DNA of 8,853 nt from Patescibacteria group bacterium (GTDB lineage: Bacteria; Patescibacteriota; Minisyncoccia; Moranbacterales; UBA1568). Of the stretch, positions 1-5,978 are shown piece by piece. The position numbers and the translations under genes were made by a program. Each line of letters begins with the position of its first letter. The stretch's first letter is position 1. Location: positions 1 through 8,853 of the forward strand of contig JAUPWI010000036.1 of assembly GCA_030916545.1 (NCBI GenBank), read 5' to 3'. The notes below the pieces were generated by a model. That model saw nothing but the letters and a program-made list of their open reading frames with translations, did no database searches and had not been told where the DNA came from.

Positions 1-17
1 CCCTTTCCGCAAAGTAA

Positions 18-50
18 AGAATGACGTCCTTGTGGCGTCATTTTAACTTT
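18..50 (+). terminator. Rho-independent terminator of an upstream gene
   Basis: A 9-bp stem pairs 20-28 with 34-42 (one G-U pair) around a 5-base loop. It is followed by a T-rich stretch, TTTTAACTTTT. No coding region precedes it in the window, so it most likely ends a plus-strand gene to the left. The A-rich sequence on its left flank means it could also act weakly in the other direction. Confidence 0.6.
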
Positions 51-224
51 TGAGATAGAGTAGATTCGAGTTGGGAAAGGGTCGGAAGATGGGAGTTTTC
101 CGCGAGTGGAAATCAGCAAAGTGCCGAGAACCGTGGGTTCTCAGAAGGAGCAAGGGGTTCCGTGTCCAATCTCTCCCTTTCCGTATCAATCTCATAGTAT
201 CGAGTGACCCAGGAGCAGTCGTAT
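51..224 (+). other. Leader region with a perfect 7-bp hairpin
   Basis: This stretch separates the terminator from the first gene and has no credible coding frame. It holds a perfect hairpin, GAGAACC (126-132) with GGTTCTC (136-142) around loop GTG. An 8-base GGAAAGGG (74-81) is complementary to CCCTTTCC (175-182), which could close a larger structure around the hairpin. No T-tract follows, so it is not an ordinary terminator. I see no convincing -35/-10 pair and do not recognise a riboswitch. Confidence 0.3.
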
Positions 225-632
225 ATGAACCATAAAAATATGAAAACAATCCTGGTCGATGCCGTGTATGCTTTTGTAGTGGAAACCGAAAATGGTTTTG
301 AGATTTTTGAGCCGATGCGGAAAATGCTTGACGAGTTTCCGAATACGAAGATCATCCTTACCAGTGCGGATGATGAGCAATTCAAGAGGTTCGGCTTGGC
401 GGAGATGCCTTATGAAGTTTTCACGCTCAAGCATCATCCGGAAAAGACCGACCCGGCTTACTATGAGCAAATGTTGGATTATTTCGGTTTGGATAAAGAT
501 GCCGTCATCTATTTTGAGCATGACGAGCACGCGGTGAAAAGTGCACAATCCGCCGGTATCGTGACCTATCATTATGACCATGAGCGGAAAGATCTCGGAG
601 CGCTCAGGAACTTCCTGACAGAGAACGTATAG
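225..632 (+). CDS. HAD-like protein with degenerate catalytic motifs
   Basis: A 135-residue cytoplasmic protein resembling the core fold of haloacid-dehalogenase (HAD) phosphohydrolases. The order of motifs is right: a hydrophobic strand ending in Asp12 (ILVDAVYAF), a strand with Thr46/Ser47 (IILTSAD), a Lys74-x-Asp-Pro segment (KTDPAYY), and a final strand before a Gly-Ile turn (VIYFEHDEHAV). Two positions normally needed for catalysis are changed. The second Asp of the DxD motif is Val14, and the Asp-Asp pair of motif IV is Glu98-His99. It may therefore be a weak or non-catalytic member, perhaps a binding protein. I chose ATG 225 because AGGAG at 211-215 lies 9 bases upstream; GTG 204 and ATG 240 are in-frame alternatives. 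The Nudix gene follows closely, suggesting co-transcription. The substrate is unknown. Confidence 0.8.
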   Translation: MNHKNMKTILVDAVYAFVVETENGFEIFEPMRKMLDEFPNTKIILTSADDEQFKRFGLAEMPYEVFTLKHHPEKTDPAYYEQMLDYFGLDKDAVIYFEHDEHAVKSAQSAGIVTYHYDHERKDLGALRNFLTENV

Positions 633-648
633 GGGGAGTGTGGGATTC

Positions 649-1092
649 GTGATTTCATTGAGTCTGAATGATATGAAAGATGTAGCCAAGGTATTCGTGA
701 AGAACGAGAAATCGGGGAAATATCTTTTCCAGTTGAAGGATGACAAGCCGGATATATCCAATCCTAATTGTTATGGCCTTCTGGGAGGAAATATCGAGGA
801 AGGAGAGAGTCCTTTGGAAGCGCTCAGAAGAGAGCTGAAAGAAGAGTGCACCGTGGAAGTATTTGATGTTGAAGAGCTCGGGAACAAGATCCTGAAAGGA
901 GTGCTGAGGGGCGAGGTCTGCGAGAATCGATTTTATACGTTTCTCGCGAAAACGAGGGATGATATCAACGAAGTAGCGCTGTATGAGGGACAGAAGCTGG
1001 AATACTTTACGATAGAGGAAGCTCTCCATCTCGACAATCTTTCGTTGCCAGCGAGGGAGGCTCTCAATGAGTATCGAGGCAGTCTGTCTTGA
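649..1092 (+). CDS. Nudix hydrolase
   Basis: A 147-residue Nudix-family hydrolase, expected to cleave a nucleoside diphosphate linked to another group with the help of Mg2+. The Nudix box spans about residues 47-69: Gly47, Glu53, then Arg61-Glu62-Leu-Lys-Glu65-Glu66. Only the late Gly of the consensus is replaced (Thr68). The metal-binding Glu residues are all present, so it is probably active. The surrounding pattern (KYLFQLKDDK, YGLLGGNIEEGE, YTFLAK) fits small single-domain ADP-ribose or NTP-type Nudix enzymes, but sequence alone does not give the substrate. Start GTG 649 is preferred because the purine tract GGGGGAG (632-638) lies 10 bases upstream; GTG 640 is too close to it, and ATG 673 has no good site. 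The gene starts 16 bases after the HAD-like gene, so the two probably share a transcript. Confidence 0.88.
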   Translation: MISLSLNDMKDVAKVFVKNEKSGKYLFQLKDDKPDISNPNCYGLLGGNIEEGESPLEALRRELKEECTVEVFDVEELGNKILKGVLRGEVCENRFYTFLAKTRDDINEVALYEGQKLEYFTIEEALHLDNLSLPAREALNEYRGSLS

Positions 1093-1094
1093 TA

Positions 1095-1130
1095 AGGCCG
1101 GCCCATGTGCGGGGCATGTATGACCGGTCT
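1095..1130 (+). terminator. GC-rich hairpin after the Nudix gene, possible weak terminator
   Basis: AGGCCGG (1095-1101) pairs with CCGGTCT (1124-1130) with one G-U pair. Inside, CATG (1104-1107) can pair with CATG (1115-1118). It begins three bases after the stop codon. The following sequence GTTCTTAATT is only loosely T-rich, so termination may be inefficient, or the hairpin may instead stabilise the mRNA end. Confidence 0.35.
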
Positions 1131-1239
1131 GTTCTTAATTGGTGGTACTCGGAGAAGAGTGTATGGGAGCGGGGGAGTATCCGTATGTGTTTTCGGAACA
1201 AGTATCAGGAAGGTGTTTTTCGAGTGAATAACGGTGTTT

Positions 1240-1268
1240 TTGAAGATTCCGTTTTTTTGTGTTATATT
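1240..1268 (+). promoter_or_regulatory. Sigma-70-type promoter for the glycosyltransferase gene
   Basis: The -35 box TTGAAG (1240-1245) and the -10 box TATATT (1263-1268) are separated by exactly 17 bases. TG at 1260-1261 forms an extended -10 element. Transcription would start near 1275, giving a leader of about 35 bases. Two copies of GGTGTTTTT (1212-1220 and 1233-1241) lie upstream, the second overlapping the -35 box. Confidence 0.6.
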
Positions 1269-1309
1269 GAAGGGGATTTTTACTTACAGAACGATCTACA
1301 AGCAAGCAT

Positions 1310-2086
1310 ATGGAGCAACCGTATCTGAGCGTCGTGATTCCGTCGTACAAGGAAGGTGAGAGAATCGGGAGGAATCTACTGGAAATCGACAAATTTTTGA
1401 AAGGAAAGTCATTCACGTATGAAATCGTCGTCGTCGTGGACGGGTCTCCGGACAATACCGCCGAGGTGGCGCAGAATTATAGTCTGCAGGTGGCGAACCT
1501 CCGGGTGATCAGCAATACCGAGAATCATGGGAAGGGATATGTCGTCCGTCAGGGATTGCTTGAGGCTCAGGGGAAGTACCGGTTGTTCCTCGATGCTGAC
1601 GGTTCGACATCCATCACCCATCTGGATACTTTCCTTCCGCAGTTCGAAGAAGGGTTCGATGTCGTCATCGGTTCGCGCGATATCGAGGGCTCTTTTATTC
1701 AGGTGCATCAGCAGCGATGGCGGGAAGTTTTCGGCGATATGGGAAACTGGGCGATTCGAATCGTGCTCGGTCTCTGGAGCTATCCCGATACGCAGTGCGG
1801 TTTCAAGATGCTCTCTGGCGAAGCGGCCGAAGCGGTGGCGAAGCGCATGGTGGTGGACCGTTTCGGGTTCGATTATGAGCTGCTCATCCTGGCGATCAAA
1901 CTCGGATACCGGGTGAAGCAGATGCCGGTGCGCTGGATGAATGAGGAGGGATCGACTGTCAGTCTCTTCGGGCCGAACGGTTACGTTCAGGTGTTCGTCG
2001 ACTTGTTTAAGACGAAATGGCGCCTCTTGACCGGTGCGTATCATATCAAGGAACACGTGAAGGAAAAGGCGGCGGCGGTCGTTTAG
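1310..2086 (+). CDS. Family 2 glycosyltransferase, polyprenyl-phosphate-glucose synthase type
   Basis: A 258-residue GT-A glycosyltransferase of family GT2. The closest family I recognise is the dolichyl-phosphate beta-glucosyltransferase (Alg5-like) group, which moves a sugar from a nucleotide sugar to a polyprenyl phosphate at the membrane face. Visible motifs: SVVIPSYKEG (7-16), EIVVVVDGSPDNT (38-50), NHGKGYVVRQG (72-82), the metal-binding DADGS (95-99), VIGSRD (119-124) and DTQCGFKML (160-168), which is typical of this group. In the usual DDGS motif the first Asp is Val43. No transmembrane helix is visible, so it would be cytoplasmic or peripheral. ATG 1310 lacks a clear ribosome-binding site, but the start fits the family. 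A GalT-like gene follows 41 bases later, fitting a sugar-nucleotide theme. The exact donor and acceptor are inferred. Confidence 0.88.
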   Translation: MEQPYLSVVIPSYKEGERIGRNLLEIDKFLKGKSFTYEIVVVVDGSPDNTAEVAQNYSLQVANLRVISNTENHGKGYVVRQGLLEAQGKYRLFLDADGSTSITHLDTFLPQFEEGFDVVIGSRDIEGSFIQVHQQRWREVFGDMGNWAIRIVLGLWSYPDTQCGFKMLSGEAAEAVAKRMVVDRFGFDYELLILAIKLGYRVKQMPVRWMNEEGSTVSLFGPNGYVQVFVDLFKTKWRLLTGAYHIKEHVKEKAAAVV

Positions 2087-2114
2087 AAGTGCGCATTGTG
2101 GTCGGAAGCAAAAA

Positions 2115-2120
2115 TAAAAT
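2115..2120 (+). promoter_or_regulatory. -10-like box close to the galT-like start
   Basis: TAAAAT matches five of six bases of the -10 consensus and ends 7 bases before ATG 2128. Transcription from it would begin almost at the start codon, giving a leaderless or near-leaderless mRNA. No good -35 box is seen at the proper distance. Absence of a ribosome-binding site before this gene is consistent with this reading but does not prove it. Confidence 0.25.
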
Positions 2121-2127
2121 ACACATC

Positions 2128-3150
2128 ATGAAGGTGGAGATTGAAAACAAAAAAAACGTTTCCTACGAATCGGAACTCCGGCAGGATATCGTGACCGGGG
2201 ACTGGGTGGTTATCGCGACCGGGCGGGCGAAACGGCCGGATGAATTTGCGCTTGCGGAGAGGATACCGGCCGTCGAGACGAATGATCCCTTCGAAAATCC
2301 TGAGGAGAGCGGTCAGGAGCAGGACGTCCTGATTTATCGACAGCCGGACGGTGAGTGGAGTTTACGGGTGTTTCCGAATAAGTACCCGGCTTTCTCTCGC
2401 GGCAAGTCGGTCCGGCAGCTTTCTGAGGGGCCATATTTCGCCATGAGCGGTGTCGGTTACCATGAGTTGTTCGTGACGAGGGATGCTCATCGGCATATCG
2501 CGCTGCTCGAGACATGGCAGGTGGCCGAACTGATCGATGCCTATCAGGAGCGCTACCTTTCTTTGATGAATCGGAAGAGTGTCAGTTATGTCCAGATACT
2601 GCATAATCATGGCAAGGAAGCCGGAGCGAGCATCGCGCATCCGCACTCACAGCTGATGGCGATCCCGGTGGTCTCGCCGTATATCTCGCTCGAGCTCGAT
2701 GGGGCGGAGCGGTATTATCGGAGCACTCGAACGAATGTCTACGCGACGGTCGTCGAATACGAGCAATCGGATCGGAAGCGCGTGGTTTTCGAGAATGAGC
2801 ATTTTCTGGCGTTCTGTCCGTTTGCGTCGCGGGCCGCTTTTGAGATATGGATTATCGGCAAGCGATCTTCCCCTTATTTCGAACGTATCAATGACGATGA
2901 AAAATTCGCGTTGGCGGAGGCCTTGCAGCGTTCCCTGTATGCCTTGTATAAGGGATTGAAGGACCCTCCGTATAATTTCTACATCCACACCGCACCTTGT
3001 GATGGTCGTGATTACGAACATTATCGGTGGCACATCGAGATATTGCCGCATACCGCGACCTGGGCCGGATTCGAGCTTTCTACCGGCATCGAGATATCTA
3101 CGCTGCAGCCCGAGGAGGCCGCGAAATATCTGAGGGCACAACTCGGATAA
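2128..3150 (+). CDS. galT: Galactose-1-phosphate uridylyltransferase-like protein
   Basis: A 340-residue protein of the GalT branch of the HIT superfamily. The classical reaction exchanges UMP between UDP-glucose and galactose 1-phosphate through a uridylyl-histidine intermediate. N-terminal markers are ELRQDIVTGDWVVIATGRAKRP (about 16-37) and NKYPA (84-88). The active-site motif is HPHSQ at 171-175, with His173 the expected nucleophile. The second half retains FYIHTAP, WHIEILPH and AGFELSTGIEI. The CPFC zinc pair of many short GalT proteins is replaced at that place by Asp53-Pro-Phe-Glu56, so the structural metal may be lost or bound differently. A related role such as ADP-glucose phosphorylase or another nucleotidyl transfer is possible. 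ATG 2128 was chosen because homology begins just after it; the frame extends upstream into the glycosyltransferase gene without family similarity. Confidence 0.85.
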   Translation: MKVEIENKKNVSYESELRQDIVTGDWVVIATGRAKRPDEFALAERIPAVETNDPFENPEESGQEQDVLIYRQPDGEWSLRVFPNKYPAFSRGKSVRQLSEGPYFAMSGVGYHELFVTRDAHRHIALLETWQVAELIDAYQERYLSLMNRKSVSYVQILHNHGKEAGASIAHPHSQLMAIPVVSPYISLELDGAERYYRSTRTNVYATVVEYEQSDRKRVVFENEHFLAFCPFASRAAFEIWIIGKRSSPYFERINDDEKFALAEALQRSLYALYKGLKDPPYNFYIHTAPCDGRDYEHYRWHIEILPHTATWAGFELSTGIEISTLQPEEAAKYLRAQLG

Positions 3151-3153
3151 AGC

Positions 3154-3177
3154 GCCTTGTTTCGATGAAGGCTTTTT
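3154..3177 (+). terminator. Rho-independent terminator after galT
   Basis: A hairpin forms from GCCTT (3154-3158) and AAGGC (3168-3172) with a 9-base loop and is followed directly by TTTTT (3173-3177). It starts four bases after the stop codon, the usual place for a terminator. Confidence 0.5.
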
Positions 3178-3194
3178 GTCGGTGCACGGCTCTG

Positions 3195-3216
3195 GCTCTG
3201 GGAGCTTTTTTGTTTT
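3195..3216 (+). terminator. Second tandem terminator before tpiA
   Basis: GCTC (3195-3198 region) pairs with GAGC (3202-3205) around TGG, followed by six T, one G and four T. The stem is short but the T-tract is long. With the hairpin just upstream it probably insulates the glycolytic run from the galT unit. Confidence 0.42.
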
Positions 3217-3221
3217 AGAAT
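3216..3221 (+). promoter_or_regulatory. -10-like box before tpiA
   Basis: TAGAAT matches five of six -10 consensus bases and ends 8 bases before ATG 3230. No proper -35 box is seen. Because tandem terminators lie just upstream, tpiA needs its own promoter nearby, which makes this short element the best candidate. The transcript would start about at the start codon. Confidence 0.3.
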
Positions 3222-3229
3222 AGGGGCAT

Positions 3230-4030
3230 ATGCGGAAGAGATATTTTATCGGGAATCTGAAAATGAATCTCCTGTCCCGGGAAGAAGCCGAGCAGTATCT
3301 TTCGGTTTTGCGACGGGAGTCGACGGGGAAGCATTTCGGGAGCGTGGTCGGAGTTATCTGTCCGCCCATCATCTATTCCCGTGAGTTCGATCATCTGCCA
3401 GTGCCGTTCCAGAAGGGTGCCCAGAACGTTTTTTGGGAGAAGGAAGGATCATTCACGGGAGAGATCTCTCCGCTGATGCTCAAGAACGATCATTGCGATC
3501 ATGTCATCATCGGCCATAGCGAACGGCGGTTTTATGGGCACGAAACGGATGCGGTCGTCTGCGAGAAAGTGCGTGCGGCTTTGAAGCATCATCTGATTCC
3601 CATCGTATGTGTCGGGGAGACACAGAAGGAACGAAAAACAGGAATGATTGACGGAGTACTTGCTCGGCAGATGGATGCTATTTTCGGAAACCTTTCCAAG
3701 ATGCAGGCTGAAAAAATTGTTTTGGCCTATGAACCTCGTTGGGCTATCGGAACCGATCAACTTCCGACCACGCAGGAAATTTTTCAGGTGCGTATCATGA
3801 TCCGTAAGTGGCTTGCGGAACGTCTCGGAAGCGCTACCGAGGAGCGGATTTCCGTCCTGTATGGGGGATCGGTAAAGGCGAGCTACCTGGGTGCGGTGTC
3901 ATGGGAAGCGGAGATGGACGGAGTGCTCGTGGGGAGAGAAAGTCTCTTTCCCTTCGAGGTCGTCAAGATGATGCTTCTTCTCGGGGAAAATGGGAATTAT
4001 AAGTCGATTGACGCGGAAAAGCTCGTATGA
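3230..4030 (+). CDS. tpiA: Triosephosphate isomerase
   Basis: A 266-residue TIM-barrel enzyme that interconverts dihydroxyacetone phosphate and glyceraldehyde 3-phosphate in the cytoplasm. All catalytic landmarks are present: Asn9 and Lys11 in GNLKMN, His96 in IGHSERR, and Glu168 in AYEPRWAIGT. The phosphate-binding YGGSV (211-215) and DGVLVGRESL (230-239) are also present, as are GAQNV and FTGEIS. Length is slightly above the usual 250 because of a short C-terminal tail. The loop-6 hinge reads Pro-Arg170-Trp instead of the usual Pro-aliphatic-Trp, and the loop ends GTDQ rather than GTGK. AGGGG at 3222-3226 is only 3 bases from the ATG, a tight spacing. The stop overlaps the aldolase start (ATGA), implying translational coupling. 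Confidence 0.96.
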   Translation: MRKRYFIGNLKMNLLSREEAEQYLSVLRRESTGKHFGSVVGVICPPIIYSREFDHLPVPFQKGAQNVFWEKEGSFTGEISPLMLKNDHCDHVIIGHSERRFYGHETDAVVCEKVRAALKHHLIPIVCVGETQKERKTGMIDGVLARQMDAIFGNLSKMQAEKIVLAYEPRWAIGTDQLPTTQEIFQVRIMIRKWLAERLGSATEERISVLYGGSVKASYLGAVSWEAEMDGVLVGRESLFPFEVVKMMLLLGENGNYKSIDAEKLV

Positions 4031-4887
4031 TACATGGAACGAAAGAACTGCTTGAGTCAGCGCAGAAAGGCGGGTATGCCGTGGGAGCCTTCAATACGAT
4101 CAATGTCGAGACGACGCGCGCCATCATCGACGCGGCGCTCGAGGAACGGTCGCCGGTCATCGTGCAGATGACGGAAAAGACGTTCGATTATGCGGGGGGG
4201 CGGGCTATTTTCAACTATGTCAAGAATGTCGCTGAATTTTATGCCGCGAGTATTCCGATAGCCATTCATCTCGATCACGGGAAAAGCTTCGAGGTCGTCG
4301 AGCGATCCATTGAGATCGGATTCCCATCGGTGATGTATGACGGATCCCGTAAGAGTTACGCCGACAATGTCCGTACGATGAAGAAGGTGGTCGCACTCGC
4401 CCGGACGAGAGGTGTGTCCGTACAGGGTGAGCTCGGCAGCGTGCCGTATCTCGGGGAGATTTCCATGGAGGATGTCGACTGGAGCGAATATATGACGGAT
4501 CCCGAGCAAGCGGAAGATTTCGTTCGTGAGACCGGCATCGATACTTTGGCGGTGGCGATCGGGAATGCCCACGGGTTTTTCCGCGAACGGAATGAGCCCG
4601 ATTACGAACGTCTTTCCGCGGTTGCACAGCGTGTTTCTCTTCCGCTCGTATTGCACGGAGCCTCCGATTGGGAATCCGATCGGGTCACGGAAGTCATCAG
4701 GCGGGGGATTGCCTGTTTCAACGTCGATACGGCGGTCAGATTGGCGTTCATCGGCGGGTTGCGAAAAATACTCGATTCGAGCGATGAGACGGATTTGCGA
4801 AAAATTCTCGGCGCCGCTCGGAAGGAAACCAGGGAAGCGGTTCAGAAGAAGATGCGGATGTTCGGCAGTTCAGGAAAGGCCATTTAA
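4027..4887 (+). CDS. fba: Class II fructose-bisphosphate aldolase
   Basis: A 286-residue zinc-dependent class II ketose-bisphosphate aldolase, expected to cleave fructose 1,6-bisphosphate into the two triose phosphates used by its neighbours. The zinc ligands are His84 (HLDHG), His182 (NAHG) and His210 (LHGAS), with catalytic Asp83. Other landmarks are SVMYDGS (101-107), QGELG (133-137) with the conserved Glu135, and FNVDT (231-235). Length matches the GatY/KbaY/FbaA group, so tagatose-bisphosphate aldolase activity cannot be excluded by sequence alone. Position between tpiA and gap favours the glycolytic role. ATG 4027 overlaps the tpiA TGA by the ATGA arrangement and has only a weak GGAAAAG upstream, so it is probably translated by coupling. 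Confidence 0.94.
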   Translation: MIHGTKELLESAQKGGYAVGAFNTINVETTRAIIDAALEERSPVIVQMTEKTFDYAGGRAIFNYVKNVAEFYAASIPIAIHLDHGKSFEVVERSIEIGFPSVMYDGSRKSYADNVRTMKKVVALARTRGVSVQGELGSVPYLGEISMEDVDWSEYMTDPEQAEDFVRETGIDTLAVAIGNAHGFFRERNEPDYERLSAVAQRVSLPLVLHGASDWESDRVTEVIRRGIACFNVDTAVRLAFIGGLRKILDSSDETDLRKILGAARKETREAVQKKMRMFGSSGKAI

Positions 4888-4900
4888 GAAGGTTTTCCTG
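4871..4900. repeat. Inverted repeat at the fba stop, next to the gap -10 box
   Basis: CAGGAAAG (4871-4878) and TTTTCCTG (4893-4900) are complementary apart from one G-U pair and enclose 14 bases that include the fba stop codon. The right arm touches the TATAAT box at 4901. It is not followed by a T-tract, so it is not a standard terminator. It could be an mRNA hairpin or an operator covering the -35 position. Confidence 0.4.
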
Positions 4901-4906
4901 TATAAT
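4901..4906 (+). promoter_or_regulatory. -10 box of a possible internal promoter for gap
   Basis: A perfect TATAAT lies in the fba-gap gap, placing a start near 4913 and a leader of about 20 bases. No recognisable -35 box is found 16-18 bases upstream; that region is occupied by the inverted repeat. It would let gap be expressed above the level of tpiA and fba. Confidence 0.4.
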
Positions 4907-4936
4907 ACACATATCAAAAAAATAAGAAGCATGCGT

Positions 4937-5953
4937 ATGAAAAAAATAGCTATCAATGGATTTGGTCGGATCGGTCGGGCGGCATTCAAGATCGCGCTTG
5001 AGAAACCGGATTTGGAAGTCGTTGCAATCAATGATCTTGCTGATACGAAGACATTGGCTCATCTTCTGAAATATGATACCGCCTATGGGCACTCCCGGTA
5101 TCCAGTGGTCGCCGAGGAAGGCGGAATCCGGGTGCGAGGAAAACTCTACCCGGTCCTGCTTGAGAAGGATCCCCTGAAATTGCCATGGAAAGATTTCGGA
5201 GTCGATGTCGTACTCGAGTGTACGGGTCGTTTTGTCGATAAGGATAGCTCGGCCCAACATATCACGGCGGGCGCGCGCGCGGTCATCCTGTCGGCACCAG
5301 CCAAGGGAGGAGGGGAGGATGTGAAAACATTTCTCATGGGAGTGAATGAGGATACGTATGCCGGAGAGACCGTGATATCGAACGCTTCATGTACGACGAA
5401 CTGTCTCGCCCCCGTCGCGAAGGTCCTTCAGGATACTTTCGGAATCGAAAAGGCTTTGATGACGACGGTGCATTCGTATACCGCGGATCAGAATCTCGAG
5501 GACAGCCCGCATCGCGATTTGCGTCGCGCGCGCGCGGCAAGCCAGAATATCGTGCCGACGACGACCGGCGCGGCGATTGCTGTCACGGAAGTGATTCCTG
5601 AACTTGCGGGAAAATTTGACGGATTAGCACTGCGCGTTCCGACGCTCGTCGTCTCCATCACGGACTTCACCTTTCTTCTGAAACGGAAGACGACGGCCGA
5701 AGAGGTGAATGCCGCTCTCAAGGAGGCTGCGGTCGGTGAACGGATGCGTGGCGTGCTCGCGGTGACTGAGGAACCGTTGGTTTCTTCGGACTTCATCGGA
5801 AATCCTTTTTCGAGCATCGTCGATCTCTCCCTGACCAAGGTGGTGGATGGCGATTTCGTAAAAGTGGTGGCATGGTATGATAATGAATGGGGGTACTCGC
5901 AGCGCCTTGTCGATATGGCTTCACTGGTCGGCAGGGAGGGGGAGGCCCGGTAA
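4937..5953 (+). CDS. gap: Type I glyceraldehyde-3-phosphate dehydrogenase
   Basis: A 338-residue phosphorylating GAPDH that oxidises glyceraldehyde 3-phosphate to 1,3-bisphosphoglycerate with NAD+. The Rossmann start INGFGRIGR (6-14) is followed by Asp33 in INDL, which suggests preference for NAD over NADP. The catalytic cysteine is Cys152 in SNASCTTNCLAP, paired with His179 in TTVHSYT. HRDLRRARAASQNIVPTTTGAA and the C-terminal WYDNEWGYS are typical. The frame continues upstream into fba, so the start was set by homology. ATG 4937 gives the usual MKKIAINGFG beginning and lies 7 bases from AAGAAG; ATG 4931 in the same frame is a close alternative. It starts 49 bases after fba, with its own -10-like box. 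The run LRRARA and a second Ala-Arg stretch create CG-repeat DNA. Confidence 0.96.
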   Translation: MKKIAINGFGRIGRAAFKIALEKPDLEVVAINDLADTKTLAHLLKYDTAYGHSRYPVVAEEGGIRVRGKLYPVLLEKDPLKLPWKDFGVDVVLECTGRFVDKDSSAQHITAGARAVILSAPAKGGGEDVKTFLMGVNEDTYAGETVISNASCTTNCLAPVAKVLQDTFGIEKALMTTVHSYTADQNLEDSPHRDLRRARAASQNIVPTTTGAAIAVTEVIPELAGKFDGLALRVPTLVVSITDFTFLLKRKTTAEEVNAALKEAAVGERMRGVLAVTEEPLVSSDFIGNPFSSIVDLSLTKVVDGDFVKVVAWYDNEWGYSQRLVDMASLVGREGEAR

Positions 5954-5978
5954 ACATGATCAAAAACCAACATATAAT

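Noticed and set aside
1089..1328. A 79-codon TTG-started plus-strand frame between the Nudix and glycosyltransferase genes
   Set aside because: It overlaps both neighbours, contains the promoter and hairpin, has no ribosome-binding site and resembles no family.
1409..3372. Long minus-strand frames opposite the glycosyltransferase and galT genes (215 and 241 codons)
   Set aside because: They are Arg/His-rich shadows of well-supported plus-strand genes with no motifs or start signals.
649..4030. Use of UGA as a sense codon, as in Gracilibacteria and SR1
   Set aside because: TGA ends the Nudix gene and tpiA at the expected protein ends, and no gene needs an in-frame TGA.
4526..4936. An in-frame upstream extension of gap by about 137 codons
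   Set aside because: It overlaps the conserved C-terminal part of fba, and GAPDH homology starts only at MKKIAINGFG.
5271..5536. Two alternating CG runs in gap (5271-5280 and 5525-5536), which could favour Z-DNA
   Set aside because: They encode conserved Ala and Arg residues, so codon choice explains them.
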